Assembly: GCA_036389335.1 (NCBI GenBank)
Contig: DASVQC010000092.1
Location: 139,783-203,782 of the forward strand
DNA length: 64,000 nucleotides
Direction of reading: 5' to 3'
From: JAIVGV01 sp036389335
Lineage (GTDB): Bacteria; Acidobacteriota; Blastocatellia; Pyrinomonadales; Pyrinomonadaceae
The stretch's first letter is position 1, and each line of letters opens with the position of its first letter. The notes beneath the pieces were generated by a model. It saw only the letters and a program-made list of their open reading frames with translations. It did no database searches and was not told where the DNA came from. Below are positions 1 through 7,620 of this stretch, piece by piece. Position numbers and translations under genes: made by a program.

Positions 1-681
1 GAGAACGTCGCTGAGATTTTCGTCTACCCGAAGCCCGCGCCCGCGACGCAGACCGCGCTCGTCTTCCGCGATCCGTCGCACGCGCTCGGGCTCAAAGAGG
101 AGCAACTCAAGGCCGCGGGCTACGCGCTGCTCGGCCCCGGCGTCGACACGCGCGCGCTCAACCGCCCGACGCTCATGATCGCTTCGAGTCTTGACGACGC
201 GGTCGCTCGACACCTGCGCGGCGGCGGTCGCGTGCTGTTGCTCGCCGACTCGGAGGGCGCGCTCCCGCAGGGCTCGCCGCTCAAGGTGACGCCGCGCGAA
301 GGGTCTGACTTGGACGGCAACTGGGTGACGAACTTCAACTGGGTGCGCCCGGCGTCGCCGTCGCCGTTCGCGCCGCTCGCGTTCACGAAGATCATGGGCT
401 TCGAGTCGGAGCACGTCGTGCCGCGCTTCGTCGTCCAAGGCGTCGGCGGCGCGGACTACGACGACGTGCTCGCCGGGGTCTTCTACGGGTGGCTGAACAA
501 CAACGCGGCGCTCGCTTTGCAGGCCCGCGCCGGGGATGGGCGGCTCGTGCTGACGACCCTGCGCTTCGACGAGTACGGGCGCGACCCTTACGCGACGCAC
601 CTGCTCGACGCGCTCGTCCGCTACGCGTCCGGCCCCGAGTGCGCGCCGAGGTTCGCCCTCGGCGCGGCGGCCACCCGCTAA
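1..681 (+). CDS. C-terminal part of a probable GH2-family glycoside hydrolase (5' end outside window)
   Basis: The reading frame is open from base 1 and stops with TAA at 679-681, so only about 226 C-terminal residues are present. No catalytic residues lie in this part. The last third (around FYGWLNNNAALALQARAG and then RLVLTTLRFDEYG) resembles the C-terminal glutamine-amidotransferase-like module seen at the end of many bacterial GH2 beta-galactosidase-like enzymes, in which a cofactor-free Rossmann-like domain closes the protein. That family call is from pattern memory and is uncertain. It lies 126 bp upstream of a LacI-type regulator and a sugar importer, which fits a glycosidase of the same locus. 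Confidence 0.5.
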   Translation, partial: ENVAEIFVYPKPAPATQTALVFRDPSHALGLKEEQLKAAGYALLGPGVDTRALNRPTLMIASSLDDAVARHLRGGGRVLLLADSEGALPQGSPLKVTPREGSDLDGNWVTNFNWVRPASPSPFAPLAFTKIMGFESEHVVPRFVVQGVGGADYDDVLAGVFYGWLNNNAALALQARAGDGRLVLTTLRFDEYGRDPYATHLLDALVRYASGPECAPRFALGAAATR

Positions 682-760
682 CGGCGATCACGGGCGCGCC
701 CGGCGCGGCGAGCCGGGACGGCGCGACGGCGGGCGCGCGGCGATGATGTAGGAACGAACC

Positions 761-780
761 GCGGGCGGTAGAATGCCCGC
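761..780 (+). promoter_or_regulatory. Possible -10 box inside a short palindrome upstream of the LacI gene
   Basis: TAGAAT at 769-774 (5 of 6 matches to the sigma-70 -10 box) is flanked by inverted arms GCGGGC (761-766) and GCCCGC (775-780), 34 nt before the LacI-family start codon. A palindrome over a -10 box would suit autoregulation, but no good -35 box is visible at the right spacing and GC-rich arms of 6 bp arise easily by chance here. Confidence 0.25.
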
Positions 781-807
781 GACCGGTCAGGGCGGACGAC
801 AACCCCG

Positions 808-1842
808 ATGAGCATCAAGGATGTGGCGCGCGCGGCTGGCGTCTCGGCTGCCACCGTCTCGCACGTCATCAACAACACCCGGTTCGTCACGGACGTGACG
901 CGCGCCCGCGTGCTGCGCGCCGTCGCGGAGTGCGACTACTACCCGAACGCGCAGGCGCGCGGGCTCGTCTCGGGCCAGAGCCGCATCCTCGGGCTGATCG
1001 TCTCCGACATCGCCAACCCGTTCTTCCCCGAGTTGATCAAGTCGATCGAGGCGGCGGGGTTCGAGCGCGGCTACGACGTGCTCCTCTCGAACACGAACTA
1101 CGACCCGGAGCGCACGTCGCGCTACGTCCGCCGCCTCATCGAGCGGCAGGTGAGCGGGGTCGCGCTCATGACCTCGGAGCTCGACGCGGCGCTCGTGGAC
1201 GAGTTGGCCCGCAGGCACGTCTCGGTCGTCTTCCTCGATCTGGGCGCGCCCGGCGTGAACATGAGCAACCTCTGCATCGAGTACGAGCGCGGCATCGACG
1301 AGGCGGTGGGCCACCTCGCCGCGCTCGGCCACGAGCGGCTCGCCTTCGTCGCCGGCCCCGGCCACCTGCGCTCGGCGGCGAAGCGGCGCGAGGCGTTCGG
1401 CCAGAGCTTCCGGCGCTACCTGCCCGCCGCCTCGCCGCCCGTGTTCGTCGAGGGCGACTTCAAGTTCGAGGGCGGGCGGCTCGCCGCGCGCGAGCTGCTC
1501 GCGCGCCCGGCGCTCCCGACCGCCATCATGACGGCCAACGACATGATGGCCTTCGGCGTCCTGCACGAGTGTCTGGCGGCGGGCCTGCGCGTGCCGGAGG
1601 ACGTCTCGCTCGTCGGCTTCGACGACGTGGCTTTCGCCACGATCTCGCAGCCGCCGCTGACGACCGTCTGCCTGCCGCGCGCCGAGCTGGGCCGCCTCGC
1701 GGTCGAGGCGCTGCTGGCGACCATCGAGCACCCGGAGCGCAAGGGCGTCGAGATGAGGGTGCCGACTTTTCTGATCGAGCGCGGCTCGACCGCTCCGCCG
1801 CGCCGCGCGCGCGGGATGACATATAATGGGCCGACAGTTTAA
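808..1842 (+). CDS. LacI-family transcriptional regulator
   Basis: A 344-residue protein of standard LacI/GalR length. Residues 1-50 hold the classic helix-turn-helix and hinge helix (SIKDVARAAGVSAATVSHV, then PNAQARGLVSG). The rest is a periplasmic-binding-protein-like sugar-sensing domain with the family signature GLIVSDIANPFF near residue 65 and the closing block SLVGFDDVAFA followed by PPLTTV near residue 270-285. It probably represses the downstream locus (two GH43 genes, YtfQ-like importer, GH172) until a sugar or short glycoside binds. The ATG is placed by the HTH start; no strong ribosome site precedes it. The next gene begins within about 20 bp, so the two may be co-transcribed, although a TATAAT sequence also lies at the end of this gene. 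Confidence 0.95.
   Translation: MSIKDVARAAGVSAATVSHVINNTRFVTDVTRARVLRAVAECDYYPNAQARGLVSGQSRILGLIVSDIANPFFPELIKSIEAAGFERGYDVLLSNTNYDPERTSRYVRRLIERQVSGVALMTSELDAALVDELARRHVSVVFLDLGAPGVNMSNLCIEYERGIDEAVGHLAALGHERLAFVAGPGHLRSAAKRREAFGQSFRRYLPAASPPVFVEGDFKFEGGRLAARELLARPALPTAIMTANDMMAFGVLHECLAAGLRVPEDVSLVGFDDVAFATISQPPLTTVCLPRAELGRLAVEALLATIEHPERKGVEMRVPTFLIERGSTAPPRRARGMTYNGPTV
1822..1827 (+). promoter_or_regulatory. TATAAT, possible internal -10 box before the first GH43 gene
   Basis: A perfect TATAAT sits in the last codons of the LacI gene, 42 nt before the GH43 ATG at 1864. No recognisable TTGACA-like box is found 16-18 nt upstream, so it could be chance, but A/T hexamers are rare in this sequence. 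Confidence 0.3.
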
Positions 1843-1863
1843 GAGCCGGTGGAGGCACAGGGG

Positions 1864-3546
1864 ATGCTGATGAGAACGCACGGCGGCGGGCGCGCGCCGG
1901 TCGCGGCGGCGGGGCGGGCCCCGGCGCGACGTCTGTGGGCGCTGCGATGTCTGTGGGTGTTGCTCTGCGTGCTCGCGCTGAGCCCCGAAGGCGCGGCGCA
2001 GCGGCGCGCCACTTACGCGAACCCCGTCATGGCGGGCGACTTCCCCGACCCGTCCGTCGTGCGCGTCGGCCACGACTACTGGGCCGCCGCCACCTCGTCC
2101 GAGTGGGGGCCGCAGTACCCCATCCTCCATTCGCGCGATCTCGTCAACTGGGAGATCGTCGGGCCGGTCTTCCGCCGCCCGCCCGCGTGGTCGGTCGGCA
2201 ACTACTGGGCCCCGGAAATCTCGCAGGATCGCGGTCGCTTCTTCGTCTATTACGCCGCGCGCAAAAAGAACGGCCCGCTCTGCGTCGCCGTCGCCACCGC
2301 GCCGCGCCCCTCCGGCCCCTACACCGATCACGGCCCCCTCGTCTGCCAGGAGGTCGGCTCCATCGACGCCTTCCCCGTCACGGACGAGAACGGGCAGCGG
2401 TACCTGCTGTGGAAGGAGGACGGCAACAGCGTCAGCAAGCCGACGCCGATCTGGGCGCAGCGTTTGTCGCCGGACGGCACGCGGCTGGTGGGCGAGCGGC
2501 GCGAGCTGATCCGCAACGATCAGGCGTGGGAGAAGCACGCGACGCTGCCTTACGGCGACCTCGTCGAGGGCGCGTCGGTGGTGCGGCGCGGCGGCTGGTT
2601 CTACATGTTCTACTCGGGCAACTTCTGCTGCGCGCGCGAGTGCAACTACGCGCTCGGCGTGGCGCGCTCGCGGCGGCTTCTGGGGCCGTGGGAGAAGAAC
2701 CCCGCCAACCCGATCCTCGCGGGCAACGACACGTGGAAGTGTCCGGGCCACGGCACGGTCGTCGCCGACGAGCGCGGTCGCCACTTCCTGCTCTACCACT
2801 CCTACAGCGCGCGCGACTTCGTCTACGTCGGGCGTCAGGCGCTGCTCGACGAGGTCGTCTTCGGCGCGGACGGCTGGCCCACGATCAACGGCGGTCGCGG
2901 CCCGAGCGGTCGCGCCGCCTCTCCCTACGGCGCGCGCGAGACCGCCGACAAGTATTCGTTCTTCGACGACTTCCTCGCGCCGCGCCTCGGCGCGGGCTGG
3001 CAGTGGCCGCAGGCGAACGAGCCCGCGGCGCGCGTCGAGGCGCGGGGCGGCGGCTGGCTCGTCCTCGGCCCGACGACGGGGCACGCGACCGAGACCGCCG
3101 GTGCCGTGTTCGCGCGCACGATGACGACCGGCGATTTCGTCGCGACCACCGTCGTCGACACGCGCACGCTCGCGCCGGGCGGCTCAGCCGGTCTCTCCGC
3201 CTACGGCGACAACGAGAACGCGCTCGGCGTGTCCGTCACGGCGGATCGTATTGTCAGCCTGTGGCGGCGCGAGAAGAATCAGGAGCAGGTGAACTCCAAC
3301 GTGTCGCAAGGCGTCGGCTCGCCGCGCGCCTTCCTGCGGATGACGGTGCGCGAGGGCCACCTCTACCGCTTCTCCGCGAGCGGCGACGGGCGTCGCTGGA
3401 CGGACGCGGGCGGGGAGATCGACGGCAGCTATTTGCCGCCGTGGGACAGGGGCGTGCGCGTGGCGCTCGTCGCGGGCGGCGGGCGGGCGGGCGCGGCGGC
3501 GCGCTTCGACTGGCTGCGGATCAGCCCGTCTCGCCCGCCCCGTTAG
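1864..3546 (+). CDS. Secreted GH43 glycoside hydrolase (arabinofuranosidase/xylosidase-like), copy 1
   Basis: Start chosen at ATG 1864 because GGAGG at 1851-1855 lies 8 nt upstream; a GTG at 1849 would put that site inside the gene. The first ~45 residues form a signal peptide ending near EGAAQ. The GH43 five-bladed propeller follows: base Asp in AGDFPDPSVV (near residue 62), the pKa-modulating Asp in GSIDAFPVTDENG, and the acid Glu in DLVEGASVVRRGGWFYMFYSG. From about residue 365 a beta-sandwich domain (concanavalin-A-like, DUF1349/GH43 C-terminal type) begins at FFDDFLAPRLGAGWQWP. GH43 enzymes hydrolyse arabinofuranosides, xylosides or galactofuranosides by inversion; the exact substrate cannot be read here. 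A paralogue lies at 7621-9285, sandwiched within the importer genes. Confidence 0.9.
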   Translation: MLMRTHGGGRAPVAAAGRAPARRLWALRCLWVLLCVLALSPEGAAQRRATYANPVMAGDFPDPSVVRVGHDYWAAATSSEWGPQYPILHSRDLVNWEIVGPVFRRPPAWSVGNYWAPEISQDRGRFFVYYAARKKNGPLCVAVATAPRPSGPYTDHGPLVCQEVGSIDAFPVTDENGQRYLLWKEDGNSVSKPTPIWAQRLSPDGTRLVGERRELIRNDQAWEKHATLPYGDLVEGASVVRRGGWFYMFYSGNFCCARECNYALGVARSRRLLGPWEKNPANPILAGNDTWKCPGHGTVVADERGRHFLLYHSYSARDFVYVGRQALLDEVVFGADGWPTINGGRGPSGRAASPYGARETADKYSFFDDFLAPRLGAGWQWPQANEPAARVEARGGGWLVLGPTTGHATETAGAVFARTMTTGDFVATTVVDTRTLAPGGSAGLSAYGDNENALGVSVTADRIVSLWRREKNQEQVNSNVSQGVGSPRAFLRMTVREGHLYRFSASGDGRRWTDAGGEIDGSYLPPWDRGVRVALVAGGGRAGAAARFDWLRISPSRPPR

Positions 3547-3577
3547 ACGCCGATTCAGTGGTGACTCAGTTTCAGTT

Positions 3578-3681
3578 TTTCTCCGTGCATCCTCCGCGCC
3601 CTCTGTGTCTCTGTGGTGAACTATCTTAGATAAGACTCACCACAAAGGCACAGAGATCACGGAGGGGGCACGGAGGAGAAA
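3578..3681. repeat. CACCAC-type intergenic inverted repeat, copy 1
   Basis: The left arm (CTCCGTG...CTCTGTGTCTCTGTGGTGA) and right arm (TCACCACAAAGGCACAGAG...GGAGGAGA) are imperfect reverse complements around a loop containing TATCTTAGATAAGAC. The same layout, with a near-identical loop, recurs at 9389-9494, and longer relatives lie at 19304-19398 and 39719-39814. No coding function; it could form a strong hairpin between the GH43 gene and the binding-protein gene. Confidence 0.8.
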
Positions 3682-3753
3682 CCGGATCAGGGCTCCACTA
3701 ACGATTTTGGTCTATTGATCCTTCGTGGTTGATCCTTCATGGGAGAAGAGACG

Positions 3754-4803
3754 ATGACAAGTTCGAGCAGGATGAGAAGGCCCTCCGCGGCGGCGCTCGC
3801 CGTCACCTTGATCGCGGCGCTCGCCTTGGCCGGTTGCCGCAAGGAGGGCGGCGGCGCGAGTGGCGGCGGCGGCGCGGGCGGCGGCGCGAGCGCCGCCGCG
3901 CGTCTCGCGGAGAAGATGCGCCGCGGCGAGAAGATCGTCGTGGGCTTCTCGCAGATGGAGAACGACGGGCCGTGGCGCATCGCCGAGACGGCGAGCATGA
4001 GGGACGAGGGCGCGAAGCGCGCCGCCAAGTATCAACTGCTCGTCACCGACGCGCAGGGCCAGACCTCGAAGCAGGTCTCGGACGTGGAAGACTTGATCGC
4101 GCGCGGCGTGGACGTGCTCTTCCTCGCGCCGCGCGAGGAGCAGGGCTTCGAGTCGGCGCTCTCGGCGGCGCGGGAGAAGAACATCCCGGTCTTTTTGATC
4201 GACCGCGAGGTGAACGGGCGCGCGGGCGAAGACTTCGTCACCTTCATCGGCTCCAACTTCGTCGAGGAGGGGCGGCGCGCGGGCGAGTGGCTGGTGAAGC
4301 AGACGAACGGCAAGGCGGGCATCGTCGAGCTGCTCGGCACGTCGGGCGCGTCGGTGGCGCGCGACCGGCACGACGGCTTCGCCGACGCCATCAAGGGCTC
4401 GCCCGACATGAAAATCCTCACCTCGCAGACCGCCAACTTCAACCGCGCGCAGGGGCAGAAGGTGATGGAGAACATCATTCAGGCGCAGGGCAAGAACATC
4501 ACGGTCGTCTACGCGCACAACGACGAGATGGCGCTCGGCGCGGCGCAGGCTCTTAAAGCCGCCGGGATGCAGCCGGGCAAGGACGTGATCGTGCTCTCGG
4601 TGGACGGCGAGAAGGCCGCGCTCGAAGCCATCCAGCGCGGCGAGATGAGCGCCACCGTCGAGTGCAACCCGCGCTTCGGCCCCATCGCCTTCGACACGCT
4701 TGAGAAGTTCCTGCGCGGCGAGCAACTGCCGCCGAAGATCATCAATCAGGATCGCTTCTTCGACGCCTCCAACGCCGCGCAGTTCGTCGCCGAGGCGTAC
4801 TGA
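3754..4803 (+). CDS. ytfQ: Sugar ABC transporter substrate-binding lipoprotein, YtfQ-like
   Basis: A periplasmic type-1 binding protein. ATG 3754 is preferred over ATG 3739 because GGAGAAGAG (3742-3750) is well placed only for the former. Residues 1-28 form a lipoprotein signal with lipobox LALAGC (Cys28), followed by a Gly/Ala/Ser linker. Blocks shared with E. coli YtfQ, as I recall it, include GFSQMENDGPWRIAET, IPVFLIDREV, GASVARDRHDGFADAIKG and VYAHNDEMALGA. YtfQ binds galactofuranose and arabinopyranose-type sugars; the ligand here is inferred from similarity only. It is followed by the ATPase and two permeases in the order known for ytfQRT-yjfF. Confidence 0.88.
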   Translation: MTSSSRMRRPSAAALAVTLIAALALAGCRKEGGGASGGGGAGGGASAAARLAEKMRRGEKIVVGFSQMENDGPWRIAETASMRDEGAKRAAKYQLLVTDAQGQTSKQVSDVEDLIARGVDVLFLAPREEQGFESALSAAREKNIPVFLIDREVNGRAGEDFVTFIGSNFVEEGRRAGEWLVKQTNGKAGIVELLGTSGASVARDRHDGFADAIKGSPDMKILTSQTANFNRAQGQKVMENIIQAQGKNITVVYAHNDEMALGAAQALKAAGMQPGKDVIVLSVDGEKAALEAIQRGEMSATVECNPRFGPIAFDTLEKFLRGEQLPPKIINQDRFFDASNAAQFVAEAY

Positions 4804-4809
4804 AACCGG

Positions 4810-4912
4810 AGAGGTCAGAGGTCAGAGGTCGGAGGTCAGTGAAAGACAGGAAGTAAGTTCCGATCCCCGACTGCTGACCCGCTGACCTTCTGACCTCTGA
4901 CCTCTGACCTCT
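4810..4912. repeat. Heptamer snapback repeat (AGGTCAG units), followed by T5-ATG
   Basis: The left arm 4810-4839 is a tandem of AGAGGTC/AGGTCAG-type heptamers; the right arm 4874-4912 is a tandem of the complement (CTGACCT units). The arms pair into a long hairpin. The right arm runs straight into ATTTTT and the ATG of the ATPase gene, leaving no Shine-Dalgarno site. Similar arrangements with other heptamers lie at 20686-20766 and 25595-25671. Confidence 0.85.
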
Positions 4913-4918
4913 ATTTTT

Positions 4919-6469
4919 ATGAGCGACGCCCCACTCCTCCGCATGGAGGGCATCCGGAAAGTCTTTTCGGGCGTGACGGCGCTCGACGGCGTGGACTTCA
5001 CGCTGGAGCGCGGCGAGGTGCACTCGCTCGTCGGCGAGAACGGCGCGGGCAAGTCGACGCTCATCAAGATCATGACGGGCGCTTACCAGCGCGACGGCGG
5101 GCGCGTCCTCTTGGAAGGGCGCGAGGTCGATTTCCGCACGCCGGAGGACGCGCAGCGCGCGGGCGTCGTCGCCGTCTATCAGGAGGTCAACCTGCTCGCC
5201 TACCGCACCGTCGCCGAGAACATCTACTTGGGTCGCGAGCCGCGCCGCTTCGGCCTCATCGACTGGAAGCGGATGAGGCGGGAGGCCGGGGCGTTGCTCA
5301 GCCGGCTCGGCCTCGACATCGACCCTTCGGCCACGCTCGGCGATCTCAACATCGCGCTGCGGCAGATGGTCGCCATCGCGCGCGGCGTCTCGTTCGGCGC
5401 GAAGGTCGTCGTCTTAGACGAGCCGACCAGTTCTTTGACGGAGCACGAGGTCTCGATCCTCTACGACGTGATCCGCCGGCTCAAGGCGGAGGGCACGGGC
5501 GTCGTCTACATCAGCCACCGCTTCGACGAGCTGTACGCGATCTGCGACCGCGTGACGATCATGCGCGACGGGCGGCTCGTCGGCTCGCGACCGCTCGCCG
5601 GGCTCGACCGGCTCGACCTCGTCTGCATGATGCTCGGCAAGCAGCGCGAGGAGTTGCAGCGCCACGGCGCGACCGCCTTCGCCCACCACGCCGCGGCGGC
5701 GGCGGACGAGACGCCGCTCCTGCGCGCCGAGCGGCTGACGCGCGGGCGCAAGCTCGACCGCGTCTCGCTCGACGTCGGGCGCGGCGAGATCGTCGGCCTC
5801 GCCGGGCTGCTCGGATCGGGGCGCACGGAGACGGCGCGCGCCATCTTCGGGGCCGACCCCGTGGACGAAGGGCGCGTCCTGTTCGAGGGCCGCCCGCTCG
5901 CCCTGCGCTCGCCGAACGACGCCATCGACGCCGGGCTCGCCTTCCTCTCCGAGGATCGCAAGGCCGAGGGGATCATCCCCGAGCTGTCCGTCAGAGAGAA
6001 CATGACGCTCGCGGCGCTGCCCGCCCTGAGCCGCCTCGGCGTCGTCTCGCGGCAGAAGCAGAACGAGATCGTCGCCCGGTTCATGAAGCGGCTCGGCATC
6101 AAGGCTTCGAGCGCCGAGCAGAAGATTCGCGAGCTGTCGGGCGGCAACCAGCAGAAGGTGCTGCTCGCGCGCTGGCTCTGCAAGAACCCGAAGTTCCTGA
6201 TCATGGACGAGCCGACGCGCGGCATCGACGTGGGCGCGAAGGCCGAGATTCAGTCGCTCGTCAACGAGCTGGCCGGTTCCGGCTTGGGCGTCTTGATGAT
6301 CTCGTCGGAGCTGGAGGAGCTGGTCGAGGGCAGCTCGCGCGTCGTCGTCATCCGCGACGGGCGGCGCGCGGCGGAACTCCGCGGCGCGGAGATTTCGCAG
6401 GACGCGATCATCCGAGCGATGGCCGAAGACGACACGGGCGTCGGCGGCGACGCGGACGCGGCGGAGTGA
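4919..6469 (+). CDS. ytfR: Sugar ABC transporter ATP-binding protein (two ATPase domains), YtfR/RbsA-like
   Basis: A 516-residue duplicated ATPase typical of sugar importers of the carbohydrate-uptake-2 class. First half: Walker A GENGAGKST, signature-region LRQMVAIARG and Walker B VVVLDEPTSSL. Second half: the degenerate nucleotide site GLLGSGRTETARAIF, signature LSGGNQQKVLLARWL and Walker B LIMDEPTRGIDVGAK. Such proteins sit on the cytoplasmic face and drive uptake through a permease dimer. The start ATG 4919 follows a heptamer snapback repeat and a T tract with no ribosome site, which is odd for a core transporter gene. Substrate range follows the binding protein, probably a furanose or pentose sugar. 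Confidence 0.93.
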   Translation: MSDAPLLRMEGIRKVFSGVTALDGVDFTLERGEVHSLVGENGAGKSTLIKIMTGAYQRDGGRVLLEGREVDFRTPEDAQRAGVVAVYQEVNLLAYRTVAENIYLGREPRRFGLIDWKRMRREAGALLSRLGLDIDPSATLGDLNIALRQMVAIARGVSFGAKVVVLDEPTSSLTEHEVSILYDVIRRLKAEGTGVVYISHRFDELYAICDRVTIMRDGRLVGSRPLAGLDRLDLVCMMLGKQREELQRHGATAFAHHAAAAADETPLLRAERLTRGRKLDRVSLDVGRGEIVGLAGLLGSGRTETARAIFGADPVDEGRVLFEGRPLALRSPNDAIDAGLAFLSEDRKAEGIIPELSVRENMTLAALPALSRLGVVSRQKQNEIVARFMKRLGIKASSAEQKIRELSGGNQQKVLLARWLCKNPKFLIMDEPTRGIDVGAKAEIQSLVNELAGSGLGVLMISSELEELVEGSSRVVVIRDGRRAAELRGAEISQDAIIRAMAEDDTGVGGDADAAE

Positions 6470-6528
6470 CTGGACGGTTCGCGGGCGGTGTCATGATCCG
6501 ATTTGTGCCCTGCGCCCCTCCGCGTTAG

Positions 6529-6583
6529 CTCCGCGCCTTTGCGGTGAAGTGCCTCGGGAGAGGCCCACCGCAAAGGCGCGGAG
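6529..6583. repeat. Perfect 18-bp inverted repeat between the ATPase and permease genes
   Basis: CTCCGCGCCTTTGCGGTG at 6529-6546 is the exact reverse complement of 6566-6583, separated by a 19-nt loop. The arm sequence is a shortened, diverged form of the CACCAC-type repeat seen elsewhere in the window (core CACCGCAAAGGCGCGGAG). It may act as an intercistronic hairpin that lowers or stabilises downstream mRNA. Confidence 0.8.
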
Positions 6584-6621
6584 AAGTCGCAAGGGGGGGG
6601 CCGGAGAGAGCGGGAGGCGAG

Positions 6622-7590
6622 ATGGCTGAGACGCAGGCGATGGGCGCGCGCGGCGCGCGGCGCGCGGGGCTGGCGGACTACGCCCCCACTTACGGGGCGC
6701 TCGCCGCGCTCGTGCTCCTCTTCGTCGCGAACGCCGTCGCCACGCCGCACTTCCTCGACGTCAACAACTTCCGCAACATCCTGCTGCAAGTCGCGCCGAC
6801 GGTGCTCGTCGCGGTCGGCATGACCTACGTGATCGCGACCGGGGGGATCGATCTCTCGGTCGGCTCGATCATGGCCGTCGCCTCGGCGGTCGCCGCCGTC
6901 TCGCTCGGGCGCGGCGTCGGCGTCGCGATCCTCTTGGCGCTCGCCGCGGCGCTCGTCGTCGGCACGCTCAACGGCGCGCTCATCTCCGGCTTCCGCATCC
7001 AGCCGATCATCGTCACGCTCGCCTCGCTCATCACGGCGCGCGGGGTGGCGCAGGTCATCAGCAACGGCGGGCAGTTGATCCCGTTCGACAACCCGCGCTT
7101 CGCGTGGCTCGGTCAGGGCCAAGTGGGGCCGGTGCCGGTGCAGGTCGCGCTGATGGCGCTCGTCGTCGCGGCGGCGATCTTCGTCATGCGCGCGACCGCC
7201 TTCGGGCGCTACGTCGCCGCGGTGGGCGGCAACGAGGCGGCGGCGCGGCTCGCGGGCGTGCGCGTACACCGCACGAAGATCATGGTCTACGCGCTCTCGG
7301 GGCTGCTGGCGGGCCTCGCCGGACTCATCGAGACGGCGCGCCTCGGCGCGAGCGACGCGCAGAAGGTCGGCGTCAACATCGAGCTCGACGCCATCGCCGC
7401 GGTCGTCGTCGGCGGCACACCCCTGACGGGCGGGCGCGCCACCGTCGTCGGCACGCTCGTCGGCGCGCTCATCATGCAGCTCATCACGACGAGCTTCAAC
7501 ATGAACGGCATCAGCTTCGCGTGGTCGCTCGCCATCAAGGCGGCCATCATCATCGTCGCCGTTTACATCCAGCGCCCGAAGGTGGCGTGA
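6622..7590 (+). CDS. ytfT: Sugar ABC transporter permease 1, YtfT/RbsC-like
   Basis: Start ATG 6622 has GGGAGG 5 nt upstream; an upstream in-frame GTG at 6544 would translate the repeat and is rejected. The 322-residue protein is strongly hydrophobic with about eight to ten membrane helices and the BPD_transp_2 signature GGIDLSVGSIMAVASA early on, then VGGTPLTGGRATVVGTLVGA near residue 260. It should pair with the second permease at 9572-10582 to form the channel. A GH43 gene separates the two permease genes, unlike the enterobacterial operon in which they are adjacent. Confidence 0.9.
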   Translation: MAETQAMGARGARRAGLADYAPTYGALAALVLLFVANAVATPHFLDVNNFRNILLQVAPTVLVAVGMTYVIATGGIDLSVGSIMAVASAVAAVSLGRGVGVAILLALAAALVVGTLNGALISGFRIQPIIVTLASLITARGVAQVISNGGQLIPFDNPRFAWLGQGQVGPVPVQVALMALVVAAAIFVMRATAFGRYVAAVGGNEAAARLAGVRVHRTKIMVYALSGLLAGLAGLIETARLGASDAQKVGVNIELDAIAAVVVGGTPLTGGRATVVGTLVGALIMQLITTSFNMNGISFAWSLAIKAAIIIVAVYIQRPKVA

Positions 7591-7620
7591 GCCGTAAAGG
7601 GCGGGGGGCGGACTTTCAAC

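Noticed and set aside
787..3084. Long antisense open frame opposite the LacI and GH43 genes
   Set aside because: Same reason: no recognisable domain, low-complexity basic/acidic composition, and well-supported genes on the other strand.
4810..4912. CRISPR array
   Set aside because: Units are about 7 nt with no spacers, and the second half is the complement of the first.
6544..6621. GTG start at 6544 for the first permease
   Set aside because: It would translate the inverted repeat; ATG 6622 has a good ribosome site.
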